Source of the DNA: Lachnospiraceae bacterium
GTDB taxonomy: Bacteria > Bacillota > Clostridia > Lachnospirales > Lachnospiraceae
DNA: 37,860 bases
Reading direction: 5' to 3'
Assembly (NCBI GenBank): GCA_017521985.1
Contig: JAFXAZ010000069.1
Coordinates: 1-37,860 of the forward strand
In this document: positions 7,747 to 17,152 of the stretch, in pieces
How positions within the stretch are numbered: the first letter of the stretch is position 1
How the letters are laid out: every line of letters begins with the position of its first letter
Program-made: the position numbers and the translations under genes
Notes under the pieces: generated by a model
What the model was told of the DNA's origin: nothing
Database searches by the model: none
The model's input: the letters and a program-made list of their open reading frames with translations, nothing else

Positions 7747-9132
7747 ATGTTTGAAAATGGCGGGCCCGCCTATTATATTATTTTTTTCGCGTTATTGTTG
7801 GTAGATGTTTTGATGTATGGCTTCCAGTCTGCAGTACATTCTGTGGATGAAAAGGAGTTGGAGCGCAAGGCTTTTGAGGAAAAAGACCCTTTGGCAATTC
7901 ATATTGAGCGTTATGAGGATAATCCAACTAAGGTAAATCAGCTTACCAGTCTTGTTGCTACATTAAATCATGTGATAATAGGTGCAAGTATGTATAAGGT
8001 TCTTAGGGAAAGAGGACTTTTGCTTGTGGAGCCGTTTTCTGACATAAAAATTTTAAATACCGATATCCTGGGCGTAAGCCTGTTACATATTTTGGTGTCG
8101 GTGGTTGTTGTATTTATTCTTATTTGCGTGATTACATCCTTTGGTATTATGCTGCCTCGTAAGCTTGCCAATCGTAAGCCGGAAAAGTGGGCTTATGGCA
8201 GTGTGCGGTTTGTACGTATTGCAGATATGATATTTACGCCTTTGTTGGCAGTTATGGAGTTTTTTACCCAGGGTGTGCTGCTTTTATTTGGTGGTCGTGA
8301 CGAGAAAAATCATGAAGATGTGTTTGAACAGGAAATCATAGATATGGTGAATGAAGGCCATGAGCAGGGGGTAATTGAAGCCAATGAAGCGGAGATGATT
8401 AGTAAAATCTTCGAATATGGTGACAAAGAAGCCCAGGATATTATGACCAATCGTAAAAACATTATTGCCATTGACAAGGAAATGACATTGGAAGAGGCAT
8501 TGCAGTTTATGCTGGAAGAAAATTACAGTCGTTATCCTGTGATTGATGAGACCATTGACCATATTGAGGGTATTTTGTATCTGAAGGATACGATGCGGTT
8601 CTATAACGCAGGTACTTCCAGAACGGTGTCTGTCTGCGAGGTGGAGGGGCTTCTTCGTAAAGCAGAGTATACGCCACTTACCCGCAATATTGATGATTTG
8701 TTTGAAACGCTGCAGTCCAAGAAATTACAGATGGCTATTGTGGTGGATGAGTATGGTCAGACGGCAGGACTTGTTACCATGGAAGATATTTTAGAGGAAA
8801 TTGTAGGTAAAATTCAGGACGAGTATGACGAAGACGAGGATTTTATCGAAGAGAAGAGTAACGATGCCTATGTTATGGAAGGTTTAACACCTCTTAAGGA
8901 TATCGAGGAGCAGTTAGGTATTGAATTTGAGGATACCGAATTTGAAACCTTAAATGGGTTTATTATCGGTCTTATGGACCATATTCCGGAATCGGATGAA
9001 GACTTTGAATGTAATTACAAGGGGTATAGCTTCAAAGTTTTATCAATAGAAAATATGCGTGTACAGAGTGTACTCGTTCAAAAGCTGGCGGAAGAGCCGG
9101 AAGAAGAAACTGAAAATTTAGAGGAGAATTAA
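7747..9132 (+). CDS. CNNM/CorC/HlyC-family membrane protein with CBS domains
   Basis: This 461-residue protein has the architecture of the HlyC/CorC family, whose characterised members export or sense Mg2+ or Co2+. An N-terminal DUF21 (CNNM) transmembrane domain spans about residues 1-190, with hydrophobic segments at about 8-28, 66-80, 105-135 and 165-190. A tandem CBS pair follows (about 215-340, with NYSRYPVID and [20 protein letters not shown]), then a C-terminal CorC_HlyC domain (about 365-440). The tail is very acidic. AAAGGAG precedes the start. Only one base separates its stop from the YebC gene, whose ribosome binding site lies inside this gene, so the two are cotranscribed. Calling it a hemolysin would be historical; the transported ion is unknown. 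Confidence 0.9.
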   Translation: MFENGGPAYYIIFFALLLVDVLMYGFQSAVHSVDEKELERKAFEEKDPLAIHIERYEDNPTKVNQLTSLVATLNHVIIGASMYKVLRERGLLLVEPFSDIKILNTDILGVSLLHILVSVVVVFILICVITSFGIMLPRKLANRKPEKWAYGSVRFVRIADMIFTPLLAVMEFFTQGVLLLFGGRDEKNHEDVFEQEIIDMVNEGHEQGVIEANEAEMISKIFEYGDKEAQDIMTNRKNIIAIDKEMTLEEALQFMLEENYSRYPVIDETIDHIEGILYLKDTMRFYNAGTSRTVSVCEVEGLLRKAEYTPLTRNIDDLFETLQSKKLQMAIVVDEYGQTAGLVTMEDILEEIVGKIQDEYDEDEDFIEEKSNDAYVMEGLTPLKDIEEQLGIEFEDTEFETLNGFIIGLMDHIPESDEDFECNYKGYSFKVLSIENMRVQSVLVQKLAEEPEEETENLEEN

Positions 9133-9133
9133 T

Positions 9134-9862
9134 ATGTCAGGACATTCAAAATTTGCCAATATTAAGCACAAAAAAGAAAAAAATGATGCTGCAAAAGGTA
9201 AAATTTTTACCATTATCGGTAGAGAAATCGCAGTTGCCGTAAAGGAAGGCGGTCCGGATCCGGCAAATAACTTCAAGCTTGCAAAGGTAATTGAAAAGGC
9301 AAAATCCAATAACATGCCGAACGATACCATCGAACGTGGTATTAAGAGAGCAAGCGGCGAGCTTGGTAATGTAAACTATGAATATATTACATATGAAGGC
9401 TATGGTCCAAATGGTATTGCTATTATTGTTAATACCTTGACGGATAATAAAAACCGTACCGCAGGTAACGTAAGAAGTGCATTCACAAAGGGTCAGGGAA
9501 GCATTGGTACACCGGGCTGTGTATCTTTTATGTTTGACAAGAGAGGTCAGATTATCATTGACAAAGAAGAATGCGATATGGAAGCAGACGATTTGATGAT
9601 GATTGCATTAGATGCAGGTGCAGAAGATTTTAACGAGGAAGAGGACAGCTTCGAAATTTTAACAGATCCGGACAGCTTAGAAGAAGTACGTGATGCTTTA
9701 AAGGCAGAAGGCATTGAGCTTGTAAGTGCAGAAGTTACCATGATTCCGCAAAACTATGTTACTTTAACCGATGAAACCGCTATCAAGAATCTTCAGAAGA
9801 CCTTAGATTTATTGGATGATGATGATGATGTAGAAAGCGTATATCACAACTGGGACGAATAA
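9134..9862 (+). CDS. YebC/PmpR-family regulatory/translation factor
   Basis: This 242-residue cytoplasmic protein begins [18 protein letters not shown], the hallmark start of the YebC family. It continues with [16 protein letters not shown] and the conserved [14 protein letters not shown] near 56-69. Length is typical. YebC proteins were first described as transcriptional regulators; more recently some have been linked to relieving ribosome stalling at proline stretches. Which role applies here cannot be told from sequence. GAGGAG within the end of the upstream gene serves as ribosome binding site. The acidic DDDDD near the C-terminus is unremarkable for the family. Confidence 0.95.
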   Translation: MSGHSKFANIKHKKEKNDAAKGKIFTIIGREIAVAVKEGGPDPANNFKLAKVIEKAKSNNMPNDTIERGIKRASGELGNVNYEYITYEGYGPNGIAIIVNTLTDNKNRTAGNVRSAFTKGQGSIGTPGCVSFMFDKRGQIIIDKEECDMEADDLMMIALDAGAEDFNEEEDSFEILTDPDSLEEVRDALKAEGIELVSAEVTMIPQNYVTLTDETAIKNLQKTLDLLDDDDDVESVYHNWDE

Positions 9863-9873
9863 GGAGTTATACT

Positions 9874-11145
9874 ATGAAACGCGAGACGATTTGCATCCAG
9901 TCCGGCTGGAAGCCAACCAAAGGTGAACCACGTGTTTTGCCTATTTATCAAAGTACCACATTTAAATATGACACTTCCGAACAGATGGGTCGTTTATTTG
10001 ACTTAGAGGACAGCGGATATTTTTATACCCGTTTACAGAACCCTACCAACGATGCGGTAGCACAGAAGATTTGTGAGTTAGAAGGCGGTGTTGCTGCGAT
10101 GCTTACTTCTTCCGGACAGGCTGCCAACTATTACGCAGTATTTAATATTTGTGAAGCAGGGGACCATTTGATTATGAGTTCTACCGTATACGGAGGAACC
10201 TTTAATCTTCTTACCTGCACCATGAAGAAGATGGGTATTTCCTGCACCGTAGTGGATCCGGACGCAAGTGAAGAAGAATTGAACGCAGCATTTTTGCCAA
10301 ATACCAAGTGTGTGGTTGCAGAGACCATTGCAAATCCTGCATTGGTTGTTTTGGATATTGAGAAGTTTGCGCGTGTGGCACATGCACATGAAGTGCCGCT
10401 TATTGTTGACAATACCTTTGCAACACCTATCAACTGCAGACCATTTGAATTTGGTGCGGATATTGTTACTCATTCTACTACCAAGTATATGGATGGACAT
10501 GCAATGTGCGTAGGCGGTGCCATTGTAGACAGCGGCAATTTTGACTGGAGCAAATATCCGGACAAGTTCCCGGGACTTTGTACTCCGGATGAGTCTTATC
10601 ATGGCATTGTATATACAGAGAAGTTTGGAAAAGGTGCTTATATTACTAAAGCTACCAGCCAGCTTATGAGAGATTTAGGGTCTATTCAGTCTCCGATGAA
10701 TGCCTTTTTATTAAATGTTGGTCTTGAGACTTTGCATTTACGTATGCCTCGTCACTGTGAGAATGCACAGAAGGTTGCAGAGTTTTTAGAGGCACATGAA
10801 AAAGTGGCTTGGGTAAATTATCCGGGCTTAAAGAGTAACAAATATTACGAACTGGCCAAGAAGTATATGCCAAATGGTTCCTGCGGTGTTATCAGCTTTG
10901 GGTTAAAGAGTGGCCGTGAAGGCGCCTCTAATATGATGGATAGCCTGAAGTTGGCTGCTATTGTAACCCATGTTGCAGATGCAAGAACCTGTGTATTACA
11001 TCCGGCCAGCCATACACACAGACAGATGAGTGACGAACAGTTAGTGGAAGCAGGTGTAGCACCGGATTTAATCCGTTTATCTGTTGGTATTGAAAACGTA
11101 GAAGATATTATTGCCGACTTAGCCCAGGCTATAGAACAGGCATAA
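9874..11145 (+). CDS. metY: O-acetylhomoserine sulfhydrylase (Cys/Met metabolism PLP enzyme)
   Basis: This 423-residue protein belongs to the Cys/Met metabolism PLP family. The PLP lysine is Lys204 in HSTTKYMDGH. Other family marks are the YTRLQNPT segment near 51-58, the SSGQAA segment near 79-84 and VDNTFATP near 178-185. The long insert around residues 215-250 (FPGLCTPDESYHG) and the overall length of more than 420 residues favour the O-acetylhomoserine sulfhydrylase branch over the shorter cystathionine lyases and synthases. It would make homocysteine from O-acetylhomoserine and sulfide. AAGGAG precedes the ATG, only 11 bases after the previous stop, so there is no room for a SAM riboswitch or T-box directly in front. 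Confidence 0.9.
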   Translation: MKRETICIQSGWKPTKGEPRVLPIYQSTTFKYDTSEQMGRLFDLEDSGYFYTRLQNPTNDAVAQKICELEGGVAAMLTSSGQAANYYAVFNICEAGDHLIMSSTVYGGTFNLLTCTMKKMGISCTVVDPDASEEELNAAFLPNTKCVVAETIANPALVVLDIEKFARVAHAHEVPLIVDNTFATPINCRPFEFGADIVTHSTTKYMDGHAMCVGGAIVDSGNFDWSKYPDKFPGLCTPDESYHGIVYTEKFGKGAYITKATSQLMRDLGSIQSPMNAFLLNVGLETLHLRMPRHCENAQKVAEFLEAHEKVAWVNYPGLKSNKYYELAKKYMPNGSCGVISFGLKSGREGASNMMDSLKLAAIVTHVADARTCVLHPASHTHRQMSDEQLVEAGVAPDLIRLSVGIENVEDIIADLAQAIEQA

Positions 11146-11160
11146 TCAGAAAGGAAACAT

Positions 11161-12105
11161 ATGTACAAATTAGCGATTGTAGTTCCATGTTACAAAGAAG
11201 AAGAAGTATTGGAAATTTGTTCCGAAGCATTAAGAGGGGTATTAAATGACCTTGCAGCAAAGGGCAAGATTACCGAGGACAGCTTTGTAATGTTTGTAAA
11301 CGATGGCAGTAAAGACCGCACCTGGGAATTGATTGAAAGTGAGCATGCAAAGCATCCGGTACAGGTAAAGGGCGTAAACCTTGCAGGCAATGTAGGTCAT
11401 CAGTATGCATTGACAGCAGGTCTTCTTGTTGCAAAGGATATGTGTGATATTTCTATTTCCATTGATGCAGATTTACAGGATGATGTAGCAGTTATCGAGG
11501 ATATGGTAGATGCTTATTACGCAGGAAATGATATTGTTTACGGTGTGCGTAATGACAGAAGCACCGATACCTTCTTCAAACGTGCAACAGCTCAGGGATT
11601 TTACAAGTTCATGGAAGTGATGGGTGTTAAGACTGTTTACAATCATGCAGACTTCCGTCTTATGAGTAAGAGAGCATTGGAGCATTTCAGTAAGTTTAAG
11701 GAATCCAATTTATTCCTTCGTGGCATGATGCCTCTTATCGGTTACAATACTACAAGTGTTTACTACAGTCGTAAGGAACGTGTTGCAGGGGAAAGCAAGT
11801 ATCCGTTAAAGAAGATGCTTGCACTGGCATTTAATGGCATTACATCCTTTAGCGTAAAGCCAATCAGCCTAATTTTAGGACTTGGTGTAGCAATCATTGC
11901 CTTATCTGTTTTGGCAGCGGCATATTCCTTAATTGTACATTTTATGGGTAATACGGTGCCTGGCTGGACCTCCTTGATGTTGTCCATATGGTTACTGGGT
12001 GGTTTACAGTTATTTGCAATTGGTCTGGTTGGTATGTACATCGGTAAGATTTACATGGAAGTGAAAGAAAGACCACGTTATAATATTGAGAAGATACTGA
12101 ATTGA
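11161..12105 (+). CDS. GT2 glycosyltransferase, DPM1/GtrB-like (polyprenyl-phosphate sugar synthase)
   Basis: This 314-residue protein has a GT-A domain (AIVVPCYKEEE at 5-15, FVNDGSKDRT near 45-54, and the DADLQDD donor-sugar/metal motif at 102-108). Two C-terminal transmembrane helices follow (about 233-256 and 268-291). That layout is typical of GtrB and dolichol-phosphate mannose synthase-like enzymes, which load a hexose onto undecaprenyl phosphate on the cytoplasmic face. A gene for a polytopic membrane protein follows after 13 bases, as expected if that partner uses the lipid-linked sugar. The donor sugar cannot be deduced. The ribosome binding site is GAAAGGA. Confidence 0.88.
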   Translation: MYKLAIVVPCYKEEEVLEICSEALRGVLNDLAAKGKITEDSFVMFVNDGSKDRTWELIESEHAKHPVQVKGVNLAGNVGHQYALTAGLLVAKDMCDISISIDADLQDDVAVIEDMVDAYYAGNDIVYGVRNDRSTDTFFKRATAQGFYKFMEVMGVKTVYNHADFRLMSKRALEHFSKFKESNLFLRGMMPLIGYNTTSVYYSRKERVAGESKYPLKKMLALAFNGITSFSVKPISLILGLGVAIIALSVLAAAYSLIVHFMGNTVPGWTSLMLSIWLLGGLQLFAIGLVGMYIGKIYMEVKERPRYNIEKILN

Positions 12106-12118
12106 TTTTAGGAGTACT

Positions 12119-13486
12119 ATGAAGAGATTATCATTCATACCGGAAATTTTCATATGGCTTTTGTTTTCTGTGGTAGCAGGGTTTGGATATGCGTTTTCTT
12201 TTTTTGAGTATGTGGAATCTAAAGCCCATATGACTGCCTCAGACATTGTAATTCCTACGCTGGTATGGATATTGCTTGCGGCAATCTGCACATTCCTGTT
12301 GAAAACCGCGCAAAATACAAAATGTTTTGTGCAGTTTTCCAGAGCAGAACGTCTCTTTTTGGAATGCAGTGTTCTGGCACTTTTATTGATTGGCGGATGG
12401 GTATTCCGCTTTGTAGATTATTTCCATGGGGTATGGCCTGCAGAGCTGGATAATACATATTTTCAATATGCACAGGTTTCGCAGAATGCAGAAGAGTATT
12501 TGAATCCGCATCCGGCATCCCGATTATATGTGGCCTTTTTACATGTAATTTGCATGTTTCTGGGAAATATTTATGAAGTCGGTGCATTTATTCAATTTTT
12601 ACTTCTGTTGGCGGCAGTGATTATCTGGTATTTTACGATACGCAAAGCTTTTGGTGTAGTGGCAGCCTTGTTTTATGTGGGAGGAGCCATGTTATTGCCG
12701 GATAGTATACAGACGAGTATGCAGTGTAATCCTGCTATGCTATTGTTTGTAATTTATGGATGCATAGCCTTCTTGCTGGTTCAATATGCTTATAGCAAGG
12801 TTTCCGGTTTTGGAGCGGTTGTTTGTGAGTTTTTCTTGGCAATCCTTATGACGGCAGCGGTTTTCTTGGATATTTCCGGAATTTTGCTGATTGTGGCATA
12901 TTTGCTTGCGGTAAGACGCCACGCCGGTAAAATGAAAGTCAGTAGTTTTCTTTTCGCACTGATTGCATGCCTTGGTATCCGGTCATATTCTGAACTGACC
13001 TGGAAGATTCCGAATTTGGAGGATATTCAGGCATTTGTATTTTCTCTTGGTACACATCCTATATTTATTGTAGCGATTGCAGTTATTTCTATTTATTGGT
13101 TTTTGAACAAAAAACAGGCGTTCACCTGGATTATGTTGTCGATACTTTTTTTGTTCGCTTTACAATTACTGGAGCTGGATACGTATTTACAGCATGATTT
13201 TATGATTTACATGGGTATCAGCACTTTGCTTGGTATTTCCGTTCAGCAATATTTGATGTTGCCTATAAAGGCGGTCAAAGAAAAAAAGGAACCGGAAGTG
13301 ACGGTGATTCATTTTGAAGAAGAGCCTGCAGTAACGGTTCCGGAGAAGCCACAGATATTTATTCCGAAGTCCATGGAAATTCCAAAGCGTGTATCCAAGC
13401 CAAAGGTGGACTTTGCAATAGAAGTAGAACAGGACAAAATGCATTATGATTATGCGGTGGATGATGCAGCTGATTTTGATATTTAG
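12119..13486 (+). CDS. Polytopic membrane protein with acidic/basic cytoplasmic tail (possible GT-C glycosyltransferase)
   Basis: This 455-residue protein has about ten to eleven hydrophobic segments between residues 8 and 385, then a hydrophilic C-terminal tail of about 70 residues rich in Glu, Pro and Lys. I do not recognise a named family. The region between the early helices contains Asp100, Glu109 and Asp111 in VDYFHGVWPAELDN, which could be the acidic first-loop motif of GT-C transferases that use polyprenyl-phosphate sugars. Its position directly after the GtrB-like gene supports that idea, but it is inference only. A strong hairpin terminator follows. Confidence 0.6.
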   Translation: MKRLSFIPEIFIWLLFSVVAGFGYAFSFFEYVESKAHMTASDIVIPTLVWILLAAICTFLLKTAQNTKCFVQFSRAERLFLECSVLALLLIGGWVFRFVDYFHGVWPAELDNTYFQYAQVSQNAEEYLNPHPASRLYVAFLHVICMFLGNIYEVGAFIQFLLLLAAVIIWYFTIRKAFGVVAALFYVGGAMLLPDSIQTSMQCNPAMLLFVIYGCIAFLLVQYAYSKVSGFGAVVCEFFLAILMTAAVFLDISGILLIVAYLLAVRRHAGKMKVSSFLFALIACLGIRSYSELTWKIPNLEDIQAFVFSLGTHPIFIVAIAVISIYWFLNKKQAFTWIMLSILFLFALQLLELDTYLQHDFMIYMGISTLLGISVQQYLMLPIKAVKEKKEPEVTVIHFEEEPAVTVPEKPQIFIPKSMEIPKRVSKPKVDFAIEVEQDKMHYDYAVDDAADFDI

Positions 13487-13513
13487 TTTAAAAAATCATA
13501 TTTTGAACATACT

Positions 13514-13541
13514 AAGACGAGAGTTTAGCTCTCGTCTTTTT
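13514..13541 (+). terminator. Intrinsic terminator/attenuator hairpin
   Basis: A perfect 10-bp stem (AAGACGAGAG at 13514-13523 and its complement at 13529-13538) with a five-base loop runs into TTT. It ends only 17 bases before the next start codon, so it either ends the upstream operon with leakage or acts as an attenuator for the following gene. Confidence 0.8.
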
Positions 13542-13558
13542 AAGTTTATGGAGGCTGT

Positions 13559-14269
13559 ATGAAAGAGAATAATACAAATAACGAAACATCAAATGCAAAA
13601 GAGCAGGAGAAGGATGATCGCATTGAGCAGACCGGTCAGCTTTTGCTGGATGAAAATAAGCAAAAAGAGCATTTACATCTGATTACGATTATTGGAGAGA
13701 TTGAGGGGCATGATGTGCTTGGAAATAATGCAAAAACAACCAAGTATGAGCATATTTTGCCGGGGCTTGCTGCCATTGAGGACAGCGATGAAATAGAAGG
13801 TGTATTGGTGCTTTTAAATACTATGGGCGGTGATGTGGAAGCAGGACTTGCTATTGCGGAAATGCTTGCTAGTTTGAGTAAGCCTACGGTTTCTCTGGTG
13901 CTTGGAGGTTCACATTCCATAGGAGTACCTATTGCGGTAAGCTGTAATTATTCCTTTATTGTACCTACCGGAACCATGGTAATTCATCCGGTTCGCATGA
14001 ATGGCATGGTAATAGGAGTGCGTCAGACCTTTGATTATTTCAAACAGATACAAAACAGAATCACCGGTTTTGTAAGCACTCATTGTAATATTACCGAAAG
14101 TCGCTTGGAGGAGCTTATGATGGAAACGGCGATGCTTACCAAGGATGTGGGTACCATTCTTGTAGGAAAGCAGTGTGTGGACGAAGGAATTATTAACGAA
14201 GTGGGCGGAATCAAGGAAGCGATTGCGAAATTGCATGAATTGATAGAAGCGCGCAGAAAGGAAAATTGA
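13559..14269 (+). CDS. ClpP-like serine protease, TepA family
   Basis: This 236-residue protein is related to ClpP and matches the TepA (translocation-enhancing protein) subgroup. An N-terminal charged stretch (1-38) precedes the crotonase-like core. LNTMGGDVEAGLAIAEML (87-104) is the oxyanion-hole region, Ser120 in GGSHSIG is the likely nucleophile and His143 in VIHPVR the likely base. ClpP proper has GMAASMG at the nucleophile, so this is not housekeeping ClpP. In Bacillus, tepA lies directly before spoIIIE, the same neighbourhood as here. GGAGG is seven bases before the ATG. Its promoter is unclear because a hairpin ends 17 bases upstream. Confidence 0.88.
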   Translation: MKENNTNNETSNAKEQEKDDRIEQTGQLLLDENKQKEHLHLITIIGEIEGHDVLGNNAKTTKYEHILPGLAAIEDSDEIEGVLVLLNTMGGDVEAGLAIAEMLASLSKPTVSLVLGGSHSIGVPIAVSCNYSFIVPTGTMVIHPVRMNGMVIGVRQTFDYFKQIQNRITGFVSTHCNITESRLEELMMETAMLTKDVGTILVGKQCVDEGIINEVGGIKEAIAKLHELIEARRKEN

Positions 14270-14288
14270 AATTCTTGCGTAATTACCA

Positions 14289-14317
14289 ATGACAAAAACG
14301 ATACTTTGTGTTAAAAT
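14289..14317 (+). promoter_or_regulatory. Candidate SigA-type promoter of ftsK/spoIIIE
   Basis: ATGACA (14289-14294) is followed after exactly 17 bases by TAAAAT (14312-14317), about 60 bases before the ftsK start. Both hexamers differ from consensus by one base. It would also drive the downstream folate genes. Confidence 0.6.
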
Positions 14318-14378
14318 GATACAGTATGGCTTACTATGTCTTTGTGACAGTACAGCGATATGAAAGGTGAAGGTATTT

Positions 14379-17138
14379 ATGGCCAAAAATAATAACACAA
14401 ATCGTAAAAATACAACAAGAAGTACAAAGAGAGCATCTGCTTCCAAAACAAATGCACAGGCAAAATCCAAAACGGTAAACCGCCAGGACCAGGAATTGTG
14501 GTATGAGGTGGGTTTGATTGTGATGTTTGCTTTTATGGTATTTTTGTTTCTATGTAATTTTGGACTGGTAGGTCCTATTGGTGTATTCTTCAAAAATATC
14601 ATGTTTGGACTGGTAGGTCTTACCGCATATATTTTGCCGGTATTTTTATTTGTAGCAGTCTTTTTCGGTTGGGTCAATAAAGCACATTCCGCTATGAAGC
14701 GCAAGTTGATTGCGGGAACGATTTTTTTCCTGCTTTTAAGTGCAATCGGTGAATTTGCATCCGGCCGCTTAAAGGATATGGAACGTTATGAGTTTATAGA
14801 TTTCTATAAGAATAGTGTAGAGTATTGCAATGGCGGCGGTGTTATAGGTGGTTCTATTGCATATGGCTTACATGCATTGCTTGATATATGGGGCAGTATC
14901 CTTGTAATTATAGTGCTGGGTATTATTTGCCTGGTGTTAATTACAGAGAAATCCTTTGTGAAGGGTGTTCAGAAAACCGGTCATGCCGTTGCAACAAGAG
15001 CTCGAGATGGTGCCCATGGCATGCGTGAATATGCAGCCGAAAGAGCCAAGGTACGTGAAGTAGAGCACTGTGAGCAATTAAAGCTGACAGACAGACAGTT
15101 AAGCGGCAGAGAAGGTGCTCCGGCAATTCATGATAGAAATAAAAAAGTAAAAGGCATTAATTTTTCTTCTATTTTCAGCAAATTAGGAGAAGATATTGAG
15201 ACAAAAGAAGATGCATTTTTGGACGAGCTTTTAGAGGTTACAGAAGAGGTAAGCATGGAACCAAAAACAGAACCGGAAGCCGTTGTACAAGCCGTAGCTC
15301 CTGTGGCAGTGACAGCCGGTGTGAGTGTTGCTAACAAGGCCATGCAGGTATCAAGAGAGACGGCTGCCAAAGCGCTTCCGGAAACAGACGAATTACATGA
15401 GCTTAGACCAAAGACTAATTATCATGCACAGGAGCGTATTGCATTTGTGGCCCCTGAATTAAAAAAAGAACCGGTGGAACAAAGAGCGTTTACACAGAGA
15501 GATTTTGTACAAAGTGAACCGGAAGAAGAACCGGTATACACGAAACCTGCACAGCCTGTGGAGTTAAAACCATCCACTCCGGTGGTAAAGGAGAGTCGTC
15601 CGGTTGCAAAATTAAAAGACAAAAATGTTCCTGCAAATCAGATGTCTATTGATATGGCCAAGCTTTATCAGTTTCCGCCAATCAGTTTATTACAGAGGGG
15701 AAAGAGCTCTAATCCGGGTGCCGGTCAGAAGCATTTGGAAGAAACTGCTCGCAGATTGCAGGAGTGTTTACATACCTTTGGGGTAAATGTTACCATTACC
15801 GATATTAGTCAGGGACCTGCTGTTACCCGTTATGAGCTTCAGCCGGAGCAGGGTGTTAAGGTTTCCAAGATTGTGAATTTATCGGATGATATTAAATTAA
15901 ATCTTGCAGCTACTGACATTCGAATTGAAGCACCAATTCCGGGCAAGTCTGCCATTGGTATTGAAGTACCAAATAAAGAAAATAGTGCGGTTGCATTCAG
16001 AGAATTGATTGAGTCCTCTGAATTTAAGGATTTTCCGTCCAAGATTTCCTTTGCAGTAGGTAAGGATATCGCAGGTAAGATTGTAGTAGCCGACATTGCA
16101 AAGATGCCTCATATGTTGATAGCAGGATCTACCGGTTCCGGTAAGTCGGTATGTATCAACACTTTGATTATGAGTATTCTTTATAAAGCACATCCAGATG
16201 AGGTTAAGATGATTATGATTGACCCTAAGGTGGTGGAGCTTAGTTCTTATAACGGTATTCCGCATCTTTTGATTCCGGTTGTGACGGACCCAAAACAGGC
16301 GGCAGGTGCGCTTCAGTGGGGCGTTAGTGAAATGATGAGCCGTTACGAGAAGTTTGCAGAGCTGAATGTCCGGGATATGAAGGGTTTTAATGCAAAGGTC
16401 GATGAAATGGTTGCTAAGGGGGATGTGAATGCACCAAAGAAGCTTCCACAGATTGTTATTATTGTTGACGAGCTTGCTGACCTTATGATGGTAGCTCCGG
16501 GAGAGGTAGAAGAGGCGATTTGTCGTCTTGCTCAGCTTGCCAGAGCAGCAGGAATTCATTTGATTATTGCTACGCAGAGGCCTTCTGTTGATGTTATTAC
16601 CGGTTTGATTAAGGCAAATATGCCATCTCGTGTGGCGTTTGCAGTATCCAGTGGTGTGGATTCCCGTACCATTTTGGATATGAATGGTGCTGAGAAGCTT
16701 CTGGGTAAGGGAGATATGCTCTTTTATCCGCAGGGCTACAGTAAGCCGGTTCGTGTGCAAGGGTCCTTCGTGTCCGATTCAGAAGTTGGCGCGGTAGTGG
16801 ATTTCTTGAAAAATCAGCAGATTGGTAATGTATATCAGGAAGATATTCAGAACCAGATTAATAACCTAAAGTCCGGTTCCGGCAGTGCGGCAGGCAGTAC
16901 AAGCTCGAAGAGTGATGATAAGGATGCATTATTTGCAGATGCAGGCCGTTTCATCATTGAAAAGGACAAGGCATCCATCGGTATGCTGCAGAGAGTATTC
17001 AAAATTGGATTTAATCGTGCAGCCCGCATTGTAGACCAGTTATGCGAATATGGTGTAGTTGGTGATGAAGAGGGCACCAAGCCAAGAAAAGTATTAATGA
17101 GTTTAGAACAGTTTGAAAATCTTTTAGAGGAAATTTGA
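14379..17138 (+). CDS. FtsK/SpoIIIE-family DNA translocase
   Basis: This 919-residue protein pumps chromosomal DNA through the closing septum during division or sporulation. A basic N-terminus (1-35) is followed by four or five transmembrane helices (about 45-195), a long low-complexity Glu/Pro/Lys linker (about 210-415) and the RecA-like motor. Walker A is GSTGSGKS at 583-590 and Walker B IVIIVDE at 692-698. The C-terminal gamma winged helix (about 855-919) contains the conserved [21 protein letters not shown] at 14367 opens the same frame, but AAAGGTGAAGG lies between it and the ATG at 14379, which is therefore the likely start. Sequence alone does not separate FtsK from SpoIIIE. The fhs gene begins 14 bases later. 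Confidence 0.95.
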   Translation: MAKNNNTNRKNTTRSTKRASASKTNAQAKSKTVNRQDQELWYEVGLIVMFAFMVFLFLCNFGLVGPIGVFFKNIMFGLVGLTAYILPVFLFVAVFFGWVNKAHSAMKRKLIAGTIFFLLLSAIGEFASGRLKDMERYEFIDFYKNSVEYCNGGGVIGGSIAYGLHALLDIWGSILVIIVLGIICLVLITEKSFVKGVQKTGHAVATRARDGAHGMREYAAERAKVREVEHCEQLKLTDRQLSGREGAPAIHDRNKKVKGINFSSIFSKLGEDIETKEDAFLDELLEVTEEVSMEPKTEPEAVVQAVAPVAVTAGVSVANKAMQVSRETAAKALPETDELHELRPKTNYHAQERIAFVAPELKKEPVEQRAFTQRDFVQSEPEEEPVYTKPAQPVELKPSTPVVKESRPVAKLKDKNVPANQMSIDMAKLYQFPPISLLQRGKSSNPGAGQKHLEETARRLQECLHTFGVNVTITDISQGPAVTRYELQPEQGVKVSKIVNLSDDIKLNLAATDIRIEAPIPGKSAIGIEVPNKENSAVAFRELIESSEFKDFPSKISFAVGKDIAGKIVVADIAKMPHMLIAGSTGSGKSVCINTLIMSILYKAHPDEVKMIMIDPKVVELSSYNGIPHLLIPVVTDPKQAAGALQWGVSEMMSRYEKFAELNVRDMKGFNAKVDEMVAKGDVNAPKKLPQIVIIVDELADLMMVAPGEVEEAICRLAQLARAAGIHLIIATQRPSVDVITGLIKANMPSRVAFAVSSGVDSRTILDMNGAEKLLGKGDMLFYPQGYSKPVRVQGSFVSDSEVGAVVDFLKNQQIGNVYQEDIQNQINNLKSGSGSAAGSTSSKSDDKDALFADAGRFIIEKDKASIGMLQRVFKIGFNRAARIVDQLCEYGVVGDEEGTKPRKVLMSLEQFENLLEEI

Positions 17139-17152
17139 TTTGGAGGATACAT

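Noticed and set aside
9863-9873. Possible SAM riboswitch or T-box before metY
   Set aside because: Only 11 bases separate metY from the preceding gene, leaving no space for a leader element.
13508-13514. CATACTA, an exact SigG -10 match, upstream of the tepA-like gene
   Set aside because: The matching -35 position reads AGTTTA, a poor fit, and tepA is not known as a forespore gene.
13910-14704. 264-codon open frame on the minus strand across the tepA-ftsK region
   Set aside because: It covers two clearly conserved + strand genes, has no recognisable product and no ribosome binding site; it is a shadow frame.
15897-16760. 287-codon open frame on the minus strand inside ftsK
   Set aside because: It runs opposite the conserved ATPase motor of FtsK and its composition (His, Asn, Arg rich) is typical of antisense shadows.
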